Shown here: positions 1 to 7,970 of the stretch, piece by piece | Numbering within the stretch: position 1 is the first letter of the stretch | How the letters are laid out: each line of letters begins with the position of its first letter | Source: Acetobacter lambici | GTDB taxonomy: Bacteria; Pseudomonadota; Alphaproteobacteria; Acetobacterales; Acetobacteraceae | Assembly (NCBI RefSeq): GCF_011516885.1 | Contig: NZ_WOTD01000004.1 | Span: forward strand, 1-64,000 | Reading direction: 5' to 3' | DNA length: 64,000 nt | Made by a program: the position numbers and the translations under genes | The notes under the pieces: generated by a model | The model's database searches: none | What the model was told of the DNA's origin: nothing | The model's input: only the letters and a program-made list of their open reading frames with translations

Positions 1-34
1 GATACTGCGCGCGGGTGATTTCAGTCCAGGCCAT
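1..34 (-). mobile_element. IS5-family transposase, 5' end only (cut by window edge)
   Basis: Read on the minus strand, the ATG at 34 gives MAWTEITRAQY before the window ends. From memory this is the usual opening of IS5-family transposases in acetic acid bacteria. Only 11 codons are visible, so it cannot be told whether the gene is intact. The transposase runs leftward out of the window. The bases from 35 to about 112 should be the untranslated end and terminal repeat of the same insertion sequence; a candidate outer end is near the GTCAGACACTAA at 101-112. The call rests on a short peptide and is moderately sure. Confidence 0.6.
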
Positions 35-271
35 CTTGATCTCATCAGGTTATCGCAAACCCATGAATCATAATCCACTGAAATCACTCAACTCATTTTC
101 GGTCAGACACTAACTTTGTATGCGTCATTATGTGCTGCTTTGACGGATAAACGCGGCTTTTGCTGGTCTTTTTTTGCACAAAATTTCGATAAACGCAGGT
201 TTTTATCGGTTTTGCCCGAGTTCAGGATCGTTAAATGGCTTTAAAAACAGCCTTAAGGCTGGGCAAGACAG

Positions 272-309
272 GTGGTGTGGACCCACGGCAAGCCGAGGGT
301 CCACACCAC
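272..309. repeat. 13-bp perfect inverted repeat with 12-nt loop (dispersed-repeat-like hairpin)
   Basis: GTGGTGTGGACCC at 272-284 is the exact reverse complement of 297-309, with a 12-base loop between. There is no T-run on either side, so it is not a typical intrinsic terminator. Short translations across the surrounding 200 bases (for example RSTGSCPAEHRLP on the plus strand) resemble spurious peptides often annotated in acetic acid bacteria. That suggests a dispersed intergenic repeat; this last point is recollection and not proof. Confidence 0.55.
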
Positions 310-385
310 ACCCTTATTCGCGCAAACGCTCAACGGGGTCTTGTCCTGCGGAGCATCGGCTACCGCCGTAAAACGCTAGAAAAGA

Positions 386-398
386 TTTAGCCGCTAAA
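386..398. promoter_or_regulatory. Palindrome TTTAGCCGCTAAA, copy 1 (possible operator upstream of higA)
   Basis: TTTAGC-C-GCTAAA is a perfect palindrome with 6-bp arms. With the preceding A it is repeated exactly at 876-889, on the far side of higA. A small HTH protein such as HigA usually binds a palindrome near its own promoter, so an operator role is a reasonable guess. Binding cannot be shown from sequence. Confidence 0.4.
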
Positions 399-553
399 AC
401 TGAGACACTAAATCTCGCCCCCACTAAGGGCAAAAAATAGTCAATGAGCCGTCATGATCTTCAGTGTATGCGGATAGAATCACACATCACTTTTGATCTT
501 CATCACAAGATGCTTTTATTATCGACATCCAACAAAACAATCAGGAGCACTCG

Positions 554-823
554 ATGAGGCCCGCCCCTAACCGCTGTCCTACACACCCAGGCGAAATACT
601 GCGGGAAGACGTCCTTCCGGCCCTTGGCAAAACGAAAGGCGAAATTGCGGCGTTACTCGGTATTTCCCGTCAACACCTTCATGATGTTTTGTCAGAGAGC
701 AAGCCGATCAGTCCCGTTGTTGCTGTTCGTATTGGCAAGCTCTGCGGCAATGGCCCCACCCTTTGGAACAGAATGCAATCGGCTTATGATGAATGGCATC
801 ATATAAATGCTGGAGATATCTAG
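554..823 (+). CDS. higA: HigA-family addiction-module antitoxin (orphan)
   Basis: An 89-residue protein of the HigA/VapI type. The HPGEIL motif (about residues 11-16) and a helix-turn-helix near residues 28-46 are typical, and the length matches the family. HigA proteins neutralise the HigB RNase and repress their own operon. No HigB-like ORF is found on either side, so the gene stands alone here. It may be a remnant, a solo regulator, or a partner of a toxin elsewhere. AGGAG lies 7 bases before the ATG. The gene is flanked by two copies of a 13-bp palindrome and sits in the accessory strip next to the integrase. Confidence 0.85.
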   Translation: MRPAPNRCPTHPGEILREDVLPALGKTKGEIAALLGISRQHLHDVLSESKPISPVVAVRIGKLCGNGPTLWNRMQSAYDEWHHINAGDI

Positions 824-876
824 TACTTCTGATGAAATTCACGATAAGGTCTTTCGCAACCCTAAACCGTTGAAAA

Positions 877-889
877 TTTAGCCGCTAAA
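877..889. promoter_or_regulatory. Palindrome TTTAGCCGCTAAA, copy 2
   Basis: This is identical to the copy at 386-398, and the preceding A is also shared. Following bases show weak similarity between the two sites (AAATCTC..., TCAATGA...). That suggests a duplicated regulatory or boundary segment around higA, not chance. Confidence 0.4.
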
Positions 890-1160
890 TCTCTGCCTCT
901 CATTATATCAATGAACTGTGCCGTATAGTTCTGCATGCTCTGATTATGGGAAAAATGTTCTATCTAAAAACTTCAAACATGATCATCTATGAACACAAAA
1001 TTATCCGGAAATATAAGCACTGTTATATGAAATAAACACTTCATAAATTATGGATCTAATTGGTCCGCTCATTAGCGGTTGAGGTAAACCTATAATTAAA
1101 AATATAAATCATATAAATAGATTATTCCATTTTTTTAAAATAATACCTTGATTGAAACAA

Positions 1161-1190
1161 AAAAGGCCGTCATAAACATGACGACCTTTT
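1161..1190. terminator. Terminator-like hairpin in the accessory strip
   Basis: AAAAGGCCGTCAT at 1162-1174 pairs with ATGACGACCTTTT at 1178-1190 with one mismatch around a 3-base loop. Flanking A and T runs make it suitable for termination on both strands. No intact gene lies just upstream on either strand, so it may have outlived the gene it served. Confidence 0.5.
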
Positions 1191-1457
1191 CCGTTGGAGT
1201 TCAGTGTTAGAAGCACTTAACCCCGACGAACCGCTGACAACCACTCAAGCGATCCGACATCTTGGTTAGTATAGTACCTAGGTTAAGCTGGTATTTCAAC
1301 CATGGAACGGGCTGTTTGATACGGAGAAAATAAAATGTCATCAGAAAATTTATGCCGCAATAAGAATTTTATTTTTGATAGCAGCTCCAGATTTCTTTTC
1401 TGATCTACTATCTCCTTCCATGTATATATCTTTTTCCATACTAGTAAGGCTTACTAG

Positions 1458-1772
1458 ATGAGGATGTTTTATTTTACTGAAAGAGATGCCGCTGCTCATC
1501 TTGGCATTTCCATCTCCACTTTACGACGAGAAAGATTAGATGGTCGCATTGGCTATCTAAAAATTCGTTTTCGTGTGCGCTACACACAAACTCATATTTC
1601 TGATTATTTGCTGAGAAATGAACGATGCCCGACCATATCTTCCGAATTGGGAAACACTTCCTTGGAAAACGCCCCAACTCGGATGCATGGTACGTGTGCT
1701 GGTATGACTCCCATACCAGACAGACAAAGCGAGCATCTCTTGGCACAACAGTTTTTCAGGAAGCCCAAATAA
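1458..1772 (+). CDS. Excisionase-like small HTH protein overlapping the integrase
   Basis: A 104-residue ORF whose first 60 or so residues look like a DNA-binding excisionase/MerR-type winged helix: TERDAAAHLGISISTLRRER at about 7-26, then a basic strand and a helix. The rest is low in recognisable features and lies over the integrase start, overlapping int by 148 bases in another frame. Such xis-int overlaps are known in integrative elements and couple translation of the two genes. The specific role (excision factor or transcriptional regulator) is inferred from position. Confidence 0.6.
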   Translation: MRMFYFTERDAAAHLGISISTLRRERLDGRIGYLKIRFRVRYTQTHISDYLLRNERCPTISSELGNTSLENAPTRMHGTCAGMTPIPDRQSEHLLAQQFFRKPK

Positions 1773-2791
1773 AGCTGGCTGCATTTGTCACTCAAAACGC
1801 CCATCGACGCAATGAACCAGCGGTGGACACGACAATTGCCTCCGTTTTTCTGCGGTATTATTCTCAGCATTCGCAGAGCACGCGCAGCTCTGGCCCGAAC
1901 CGACGCGCTCTGGAGTTAGTACTTGACGCCATAACTCCTGGCCTTTGTGTCTCGGATTACACGCTCGTAGAGCAGAAACGCGTAGCGGCACATCTGCAAA
2001 AAAATGGCTTATCTACTGGTTACACTCGTAGAGTGATGGGTATCGCAGCAGCAGCTCTAAACTGGTCATGGAAAAATGGGGAGATAGACAAACAAATGCC
2101 AATTACCTTGCCCCCTGAAGGGGAAGGGAGGCAACGCATCATGACGATACAAGAAATGGCGCAACTATGGGATGCCGAAATGCCCCCACACATGCGGGTA
2201 TTTGTCGCTTTACTGATTGGCACAGTCTCTCGACCAGAAGCGCTCTTACAGCTGACACGCGAGCAATGCGACCTTACTCATGGGATTATTGATCTCAATT
2301 CTCCCGGACGCGAACGGACCAAAAAACGACGGCCACGTGTACCAATGGCACATTTCCTTCGCCCAATCATTGAAGCGGCTGGACCAGGTTCCCTTATCAC
2401 CTATCATGGCAAACCAATTGCCAAGATCAATAAAACTTGGCGGGCTGTGCGCCGTAATGCCGGACTACCAGAGGAGATTGTCCCCTACACAATTCGCCAC
2501 ACAATGGCGACCGAGCTTATAACCCGTGGGGTGCCTGCGATGGAGGTTGCGACCTTGCTGGGTCACTCCATGCCGAATCTCCGCACAACTGAACGCTATG
2601 TCCATGTCGGACCGGACTATCTTACCAACGCCAGAAGGGTTATTGACGAAATCGCAAGCGCCATCGACCGGGCTGCAACCCAGTCGATGGTAAATCTCAA
2701 TATGCGTGCTATTCGCGTGCTAGACGATCATGCAGAAGGTAAGGAGCCAACTGCTGATGCCTCAGAAAACCTTGGTTTTCTGCCACTCTAG
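1625..2791 (+). CDS. int: Tyrosine recombinase (integrase) at tRNA-Val
   Basis: A 388-residue phage-type integrase. The N-terminal arm-binding part (about 10-60) is followed by a SAM-like core-binding region and the catalytic domain. Catalytic residues appear in order: Arg203 (SRPEALL), a basic KKRRPR loop near 233-238, Arg291 (YTIRHT), His314 (LLGHS) and nucleophile Tyr325 (ERYVHV). The usual His of the HxxR box is Tyr288. The stop codon lies 3 nt from the CCA end of the convergent tRNA-Val gene, so this tRNA is the likely attachment site. The xis-int-att-tRNA order resembles plasmid-like integrative elements such as pSAM2. The start is uncertain; it may be re-initiation within xis. Confidence 0.9.
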   Translation: MPDHIFRIGKHFLGKRPNSDAWYVCWYDSHTRQTKRASLGTTVFQEAQIKLAAFVTQNAHRRNEPAVDTTIASVFLRYYSQHSQSTRSSGPNRRALELVLDAITPGLCVSDYTLVEQKRVAAHLQKNGLSTGYTRRVMGIAAAALNWSWKNGEIDKQMPITLPPEGEGRQRIMTIQEMAQLWDAEMPPHMRVFVALLIGTVSRPEALLQLTREQCDLTHGIIDLNSPGRERTKKRRPRVPMAHFLRPIIEAAGPGSLITYHGKPIAKINKTWRAVRRNAGLPEEIVPYTIRHTMATELITRGVPAMEVATLLGHSMPNLRTTERYVHVGPDYLTNARRVIDEIASAIDRAATQSMVNLNMRAIRVLDDHAEGKEPTADASENLGFLPL

Positions 2792-2794
2792 GAA

Positions 2795-2870
2795 TGGTGG
2801 GCGCAACAGGGATTGAACCTGTGACCCCTACCATGTCAAGGTAGTGCTCTACCGCTGAGCTATGCGCCCA
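2795..2870 (-). tRNA. tRNA-Val (anticodon GAC)
   Basis: The minus strand folds as a 76-nt cloverleaf. Acceptor TGGGCGC pairs with GCGCCCA, the D-arm is AGCTCAGCGGTAGAGC, and the anticodon stem CTACC/GGTAG encloses TTGACAT with anticodon GAC. The T-arm contains GGTTCAATCC, and CCA is encoded at 2797-2795. It is the only tRNA in the window and the presumed attachment site of the integrase next to it. Confidence 0.95.
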
Positions 2871-2935
2871 TTCCTGATGTGTGTGGGCCTTTTATCCTCC
2901 TTGCCTTGCAAGCGCAAGCCCACAATAGTGGGAAT

Positions 2936-3880
2936 ATGAAAAATTTTGCGTCCTCTCTGTTTCCCCCCAGCTTGAAGCGTTTTTTTCAGCTTCAGCAGGA
3001 AACGCACAGGGAGAACACACCCGACAGGCAGGCCGCTCCAGCCCCGGTTCTGGTCTCCGGCACACCTGCTGCCGGCCCCGTTGTGCTGGCATCTCCCCAT
3101 TCAGGGCATTTTTACCCCGAAGCCTTTGTGCGCATCGCCCGCCAACCGCTGGATATTCTTCGCAGTGGCGAAGATAGTTTCGTCGAAGAGCTTGCACAGG
3201 GGGCGCATAGTCTGGGCCCTCCGTTGCTTCAGGCCACTTTTCCCCGCGTGTTCTGCGATGTAAACCGCGCGGCATGGGACCTGGATAGCCGCATGTTCCA
3301 CGGGGCCATTCCATCTTTTGTGGCGCCCTCCGACCGGGGGCTGGCGGGGCTGGGGTCCATCCCCCGCATTGTCGCCGACCGCCGCCCTATTTACAGGCAG
3401 CGTCTCCCTTTTATGGAAGCGGCCCTGCGCATACGCCATTACTGGATGCCCTACCACGCGGCTCTGGCCGATCTGCTGGAAGCAGCCCATGCGCAGCACG
3501 GTTTTTGCCTTCTGCTGGACCTGCACTCCATGCCCGATGCGCCACAGGCGGGCTCGCCCGACTTTGTGCTGGGGGACCGTTACGGCACATCCTGCACACA
3601 ACGCCTGACCAACCTTGCAGAGCAGACCCTACAGGGACTGGGGTTTAAAACCGCTCGCAACCACCCTTACGCAGGCGGTTACATTACCCGCCATTACGGA
3701 CGCCCCACCAACAACATGCATGCCCTGCAAATAGAAATGCGGCGCGGCCTGTATATGGACGAAACCACGCGCACCACACACGAAGGATTTGCTCCTCTGT
3801 CCGATGCGCTGAGTATTCTGGTCGAGCAGGTTCTGGCCCATTTTCCCAGCCAGAAAAACACAACGCACTTTTCTGGCTGA
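2936..3880 (+). CDS. N-formylglutamate amidohydrolase family protein
   Basis: A 314-residue protein of the FGase (HutG-like) family, zinc hydrolases that deformylate N-formyl amino acids. Typical motifs are ASPHSGHFYP near residue 50, EDSFVEEL, a DVNRAAWDLD segment and LLLDLHSMPDA in the middle. The last includes expected metal ligands. No histidine-utilisation genes are nearby, so the substrate may not be formylglutamate itself. The ATG at 2936 was chosen because longer readings run back to the tRNA edge; the ribosome-binding site (GGGAA) is weak. Confidence 0.8.
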   Translation: MKNFASSLFPPSLKRFFQLQQETHRENTPDRQAAPAPVLVSGTPAAGPVVLASPHSGHFYPEAFVRIARQPLDILRSGEDSFVEELAQGAHSLGPPLLQATFPRVFCDVNRAAWDLDSRMFHGAIPSFVAPSDRGLAGLGSIPRIVADRRPIYRQRLPFMEAALRIRHYWMPYHAALADLLEAAHAQHGFCLLLDLHSMPDAPQAGSPDFVLGDRYGTSCTQRLTNLAEQTLQGLGFKTARNHPYAGGYITRHYGRPTNNMHALQIEMRRGLYMDETTRTTHEGFAPLSDALSILVEQVLAHFPSQKNTTHFSG

Positions 3881-4018
3881 CATGCCCGTTGCAGATATTG
3901 AAAACAGGTCCACTCCACCACATCTGTTGAACCATAACAGGCAGGGATGCACGACCACGACGTGTATGGCATATACTGCCCACAAGCAGATTTTATAGTA
4001 ACTGACAGGACCAGCAGC

Positions 4019-5899
4019 ATGACAGAAGCAGCCCCAAACGCCACGGCACATCCGGGAAGTGAAACGCGTGAATTCAGCGCGGAAGTCGGGCGGCTGCTCG
4101 ATCTGGTTGTGCATTCGCTCTACTCCGAGCGTGAAATTTTTCTGCGCGAACTGGTCGCCAACTCAGCGGACGCCACCGACCGCCGCCGTTTTGAAGCCCT
4201 GACAGATGGCGCGCAGGCCCTGCCCGAAAACGCCAAAATCAGCATCAACCCTGACAAGGACGCCCGCCTGCTGACAATCAGCGATGACGGGTCGGGCATG
4301 AGCCGGGACGAACTGGTTGCCAACCTTGGCACCATTGCCCGCTCCGGCACCCGCGCCTTTGGCCAGAAGCTGGAAACAGCCAAACCCGAAGACCGCCCCA
4401 GCCTGATCGGCCAGTTTGGGGTTGGTTTTTACGCGGCCTTCATGGTGGCGGACAAAGTGGATGTCGTCTCCCGCCGGGCAGGATCTGATGAGGCATGGCG
4501 CTGGTCATCCGATGGTAAAGGGGCTTACACGCTAGAACCCGCAACGCGGGAAAAAGCAGGCACGGACATTACGCTGCACATCAAATCCGACGCGGATGAA
4601 TTTCTGGACCCGTGGCGTTTGCAGGCCATTATTCGCAAATGGTCGGACCATATTGCATGGCCCGTTACCATTATGCGTGAGGGCAAGGAAGAAGCCGCAA
4701 ACGAAGGTACGGCCCTGTGGCGCAAGTCCCGCAATGACGTAACGGAAGAACAGCTTGAGGAATTCTACCGCCATATAACCCACAACTTTGACAAACCGTG
4801 GGATACACTGCACTGGCGCGCGGAAGGCACAATGGAGTTTTCCGCCCTGCTGTTCATTCCCTCAACCCGCCCGTTCGAATTTGGCGAGCAGATGCGTGAG
4901 AGCAAGGTACGCCTGCATGTCCGCCGCATGTTCATTACCGACGATGCACAAATCCTGCCGCCATGGCTGCGTTTTGTCCAAGGTGTGGTGGATACGGAGG
5001 ACCTGCCGCTCAATGTCTCGCGCGAGATGTTGCAGGCAACTCCCGTGCTGGCCCGCATCCGCAAAGCCGTGACCACCAAGGTCATGAATGAGCTGAAAAC
5101 CCGCGCCAAGGAAGCAGAAAACTACGCCACCTTCTGGGACAGTTTTGGCCCCGTGTTCAAAGAAGGAATGTGGGACGACCCCACCTACAAAACCGATGTT
5201 GCAGCCCTGAGCCGCTTCCGTTCCAGCGCGGTGGAGGGCCTGACCTCTCTGGACGACTACATAACCCGCATGAAGCCGGAGCAGGACGCCATTTACTACG
5301 TAACGGGCGATAACGTGGACGTGCTGGGGGCTTCCCCCCAGATTGAAGGCTTCAAAGCCCGTGGGGTGGAAGTCCTGCTCCTGTCCGACCCGGTGGATTC
5401 CTTCTGGCCCGAACGCCTTGGCACGTATGAGGGTAAAAGCCTGCGCAATGTTGCTCAGGGCCTGAATGACCTTGAAAAATTTGGCGCACCCGAGGCCAAT
5501 GCCGCCGAAAAAGCGGACATGGACGCATTGCTGCCAGCCCTGAAAACCGCATTGGGGGATGCTGTATCCGATATCCGCGCAACGGACCGTCTGGTCTCCA
5601 GCGCCATGGTTCTCAGCGCGCCAGAAGGCGGGCCGGACCTGCAACTACGCAAGCTCATGCAGCGCAGCGGGCAGGACATACCGGACGTAACACCTGTACT
5701 GGAACTTAACCCCGCGCACCCGATTATCCACACGCTGGCGCAAAAAGTGCAGGCTGGAGATACGATTGATGAACTGGCCCACATTTTACTTGATGTGGCC
5801 AGCATCCAGAATGGTGAAACACCCAAGGATGTTAACGCATTTTCTCACCGGATTATGAATTATCTGGCCGGTGGCGCGCTGACCACCAACGCACAGTAA
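4019..5899 (+). CDS. htpG: Molecular chaperone HtpG (Hsp90)
   Basis: A 626-residue cytosolic Hsp90 homologue, the usual bacterial length. The N-terminal GHKL ATPase shows [20 protein letters not shown] (ATP/Mg-binding Asn), DDGSGMS and [17 protein letters not shown]. The middle domain has LNVSREMLQ. It assists folding and remodelling of client proteins, often with DnaK. Start ATG 4019 (MTEAAP) gives the family length; an in-frame ATG at 3947 would add 24 unlikely residues. A strong terminator follows at 5936. Confidence 0.96.
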   Translation: MTEAAPNATAHPGSETREFSAEVGRLLDLVVHSLYSEREIFLRELVANSADATDRRRFEALTDGAQALPENAKISINPDKDARLLTISDDGSGMSRDELVANLGTIARSGTRAFGQKLETAKPEDRPSLIGQFGVGFYAAFMVADKVDVVSRRAGSDEAWRWSSDGKGAYTLEPATREKAGTDITLHIKSDADEFLDPWRLQAIIRKWSDHIAWPVTIMREGKEEAANEGTALWRKSRNDVTEEQLEEFYRHITHNFDKPWDTLHWRAEGTMEFSALLFIPSTRPFEFGEQMRESKVRLHVRRMFITDDAQILPPWLRFVQGVVDTEDLPLNVSREMLQATPVLARIRKAVTTKVMNELKTRAKEAENYATFWDSFGPVFKEGMWDDPTYKTDVAALSRFRSSAVEGLTSLDDYITRMKPEQDAIYYVTGDNVDVLGASPQIEGFKARGVEVLLLSDPVDSFWPERLGTYEGKSLRNVAQGLNDLEKFGAPEANAAEKADMDALLPALKTALGDAVSDIRATDRLVSSAMVLSAPEGGPDLQLRKLMQRSGQDIPDVTPVLELNPAHPIIHTLAQKVQAGDTIDELAHILLDVASIQNGETPKDVNAFSHRIMNYLAGGALTTNAQ

Positions 5900-5935
5900 A
5901 CCCTAGGGTAACTCTCCTCACCTCAGGCAGAACCG

Positions 5936-5965
5936 AACGGCTGGAGTATCCCTCCAGCCGTTTTT
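5936..5965. terminator. Intrinsic terminator between htpG and mazG
   Basis: AACGGCTGGAG pairs with CTCCAGCCGTT around a short loop and is followed by TTTTTCTTT on the plus strand. It lies between the convergent ends of htpG and mazG and can serve htpG. Confidence 0.85.
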
Positions 5966-5968
5966 CTT

Positions 5969-6880
5969 TCAGCGTTTTTCAGTCTGTTTTACAGCGTTCC
6001 ACAACGCATCCAGCTTATCCACGCTCTGATCTTGCATACTCAGTCCGTCCTGAGCCAGACGGACTTCCACCGCCTCGAACCGGCGGGTGAACTTGTCACA
6101 TGCCTGACGCAGACAGGCCTCGGGGTCCAGCTTCAGGCGACGCGCAAGACTGGCGACGGAAAACAGGACATCGCCCAGTTCGTCACACATTTTCTCACGA
6201 TCGCCTTTTTGCATCTCCACCGAAAACTCTTCTATTTCCTCATGCACTTTCGCCAGAACACCTTCAACATCTGGCCAGTCAAACCCAACCCGCGCCGCGC
6301 GGGACGCCAATTTGGAGGCCCGGAGCAAAGCTGGCAGAACAGGTGGCACACCCGCCAGCGCGCCGGGGCGTGGCACGTCCACTCCCCCCACCTGCGCCAA
6401 GCGCTTGCGCTCCTGCTCCTTAATGGCCTCCCATTGCCCCGGCATGGCGCTGGCCGATGCACTGGGCCCAGCGGAAGAGGGTTGTCTGACCTCCCCCAGA
6501 ACATCCTTGCCAAAAGTCACATGCGGGTGCCTGCGGATCATTTTTTCCGTCACAATCCGGGCAACATCGGCAAAGGCAAAGCGCCCCTGCTCCTCCGCCA
6601 GTTGGGCCTGATAGACAACCTGCAACAAAAGATCGCCCAATTCATCGGGGAAAGCCTGCCAGTCCTGCCGCTCAATAGCGTCCAGCACCTCATAGGCTTC
6701 TTCTATGGCATAGGGGGCTATGGTCTGGTGCGTTTGCTCCCTATCCCACGGGCAACCTTCCTCCGGATCGCGCAAACGCGCCATAAGAGCCAGCAGACGC
6801 TCAAGGTTTTGCGCGGCATTCTGCCTGTTCTGCGCCAAAGCCGTGGCGGAGGCTGCGGTGGGGGGGGCTATATTGGTCAT
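5969..6880 (-). CDS. mazG: Nucleoside triphosphate pyrophosphohydrolase MazG
   Basis: A 303-residue tandem MazG protein. The first MazG fold has PWDREQTHQTIAPYAIEEAY and the metal-binding DELGDLLLQVVY; the second has EIEEFSVEM and DELGDVLFSV. The enzyme hydrolyses (d)NTPs to the monophosphate and PPi and may also affect ppGpp. An Ala/Ser-rich linker (about 138-150) separates the halves. It is divergent from argC with about 140 bases between. Confidence 0.93.
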   Translation of the reverse strand: MTNIAPPTAASATALAQNRQNAAQNLERLLALMARLRDPEEGCPWDREQTHQTIAPYAIEEAYEVLDAIERQDWQAFPDELGDLLLQVVYQAQLAEEQGRFAFADVARIVTEKMIRRHPHVTFGKDVLGEVRQPSSAGPSASASAMPGQWEAIKEQERKRLAQVGGVDVPRPGALAGVPPVLPALLRASKLASRAARVGFDWPDVEGVLAKVHEEIEEFSVEMQKGDREKMCDELGDVLFSVASLARRLKLDPEACLRQACDKFTRRFEAVEVRLAQDGLSMQDQSVDKLDALWNAVKQTEKR

Positions 6881-7017
6881 GGTATTTGCCTGTTCTGGTG
6901 GCCGGTCACGCGGGTGCGGGGTCTTTATGTGTTAAACATTGTGCCATAATCCTGTACCGCGTCTATGCGCCTGCGGGCATAAAGCCTAACCTACCGCCAG
7001 AATCAGAAGAGGAAGGC

Positions 7018-7938
7018 ATGACACAGAAACCCGTTATCTTTATTGATGGCGAAGCAGGCACGACCGGGCTGGAAATCCGCGAGCGGCTTTCGGCCCTGCC
7101 TGTTACGCTGTTTTCAATCGACCCTGCCCGGCGCAAGGACCCGGTCGCCCGCAAGGACGCCATGGCCGCGGCCGATCTGGTCGTTCTGTGCCTACCCGAC
7201 GATGCCTCCCGCGAGGCGGTGGACATGGCCGCAACACTGGGTGATGCCACCCCCCGCCTATTGGATGCCAGTACGGCCTTCCGCACCGATCCCACATGGG
7301 TTTATGGCTTTCCGGAACTGGCCAAAGGGCAGGACCGGGCCATTGCCAGCGCCCTGCGCGTGTCCAACCCCGGGTGCTACCCGACCGGTGCGATCGCCCT
7401 GCTCCGCCCGTTAATTGATGCAGGCGTTCTGGATGCCCGATACCCCGTGTGCATTAACGCGGTGAGTGGCTACACAGGGGGTGGGCGCAGCATGATCGAA
7501 GCGCATGAACGCGAAGGCGGGCCTGCGTTTGAACTGTATGGCCTGAGCCTTGAGCACAAACATGTGCCCGAAATTCACCAACATGCAGGCCTTGCGCGCC
7601 GCCCGGTTTTTGTACCCTCGGTCGGACATTTTGCCCGTGGGATGATCGTCTCCATCCCTCTGCACCTTGATGACCTGCAAGGCCACATTACCGGGAGTGA
7701 TTTGCACACCATTCTGCAAGACCACTATGCCGGACAGGAGCATGTGCGGGTTATGCCGCACGAGCCCAAACTCTCTGCCGAAGCCCTGGCAGGGAGCGAC
7801 AGAATGGAACTGCGCGTGCATGCCACAGCGCAGACCAGACAAGCCCTGCTGAGTGCCCGCCTGGATAATCTGGGCAAGGGTGCCTCGGGCGCTGCATTGC
7901 AGAACATCAGCCTGATGCTGAGTTTGAACGACGCCTGA
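7018..7938 (+). CDS. argC: N-acetyl-gamma-glutamyl-phosphate reductase (type 2)
   Basis: A 306-residue NADPH-dependent enzyme of arginine synthesis, converting N-acetylglutamyl phosphate to the semialdehyde. It starts with FIDGEAGTTGLEI, and the catalytic cysteine is in SNPGCYPTGA. The length fits the short type-2 ArgC. GAGGAAGGC precedes ATG 7018. No other arg genes are in the window. The SDR gene follows after 32 bases and may share its transcript. Confidence 0.95.
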   Translation: MTQKPVIFIDGEAGTTGLEIRERLSALPVTLFSIDPARRKDPVARKDAMAAADLVVLCLPDDASREAVDMAATLGDATPRLLDASTAFRTDPTWVYGFPELAKGQDRAIASALRVSNPGCYPTGAIALLRPLIDAGVLDARYPVCINAVSGYTGGGRSMIEAHEREGGPAFELYGLSLEHKHVPEIHQHAGLARRPVFVPSVGHFARGMIVSIPLHLDDLQGHITGSDLHTILQDHYAGQEHVRVMPHEPKLSAEALAGSDRMELRVHATAQTRQALLSARLDNLGKGASGAALQNISLMLSLNDA

Positions 7939-7970
7939 TAACAGGTTAAATTTTGAAAGGTTTTGATATC

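Larger units (their letters stand above)
35..553. other. Intergenic accessory DNA between an IS end and higA
   Basis: This 519-base gap has no convincing gene. It holds the presumed IS terminus (to about 112), a strong hairpin at 272-309, and a palindrome TTTAGCCGCTAAA at 386-398. Short ORFs read across 174-371 (plus) and 314-421 (minus), but both run through the hairpin and look like translations of a repeat. Bases 400-553 precede higA and should hold its promoter; an AGGAG ribosome-binding site is at 542-546. Confidence 0.5.
824..1457. other. A+T-rich gap with degenerate repeats and a hairpin
   Basis: This 634-base stretch is visibly richer in A+T than the core genes. It holds palindrome copy 2 (877-889), a possible degenerate duplication of the region around 385-475, and a terminator-like hairpin at 1161-1190. 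A short open stretch at 1204-1272 starts at GTG and ends at TAG (21 residues, VLEALNPDEPLTTTQAIRHLG); it could be the worn end of a lost gene. No complete gene is supported. Confidence 0.5.

Noticed and set aside
946-1035. A 29-codon ORF in the A+T-rich strip
   Set aside because: No ribosome-binding site and composition expected by chance in A+T-rich DNA.
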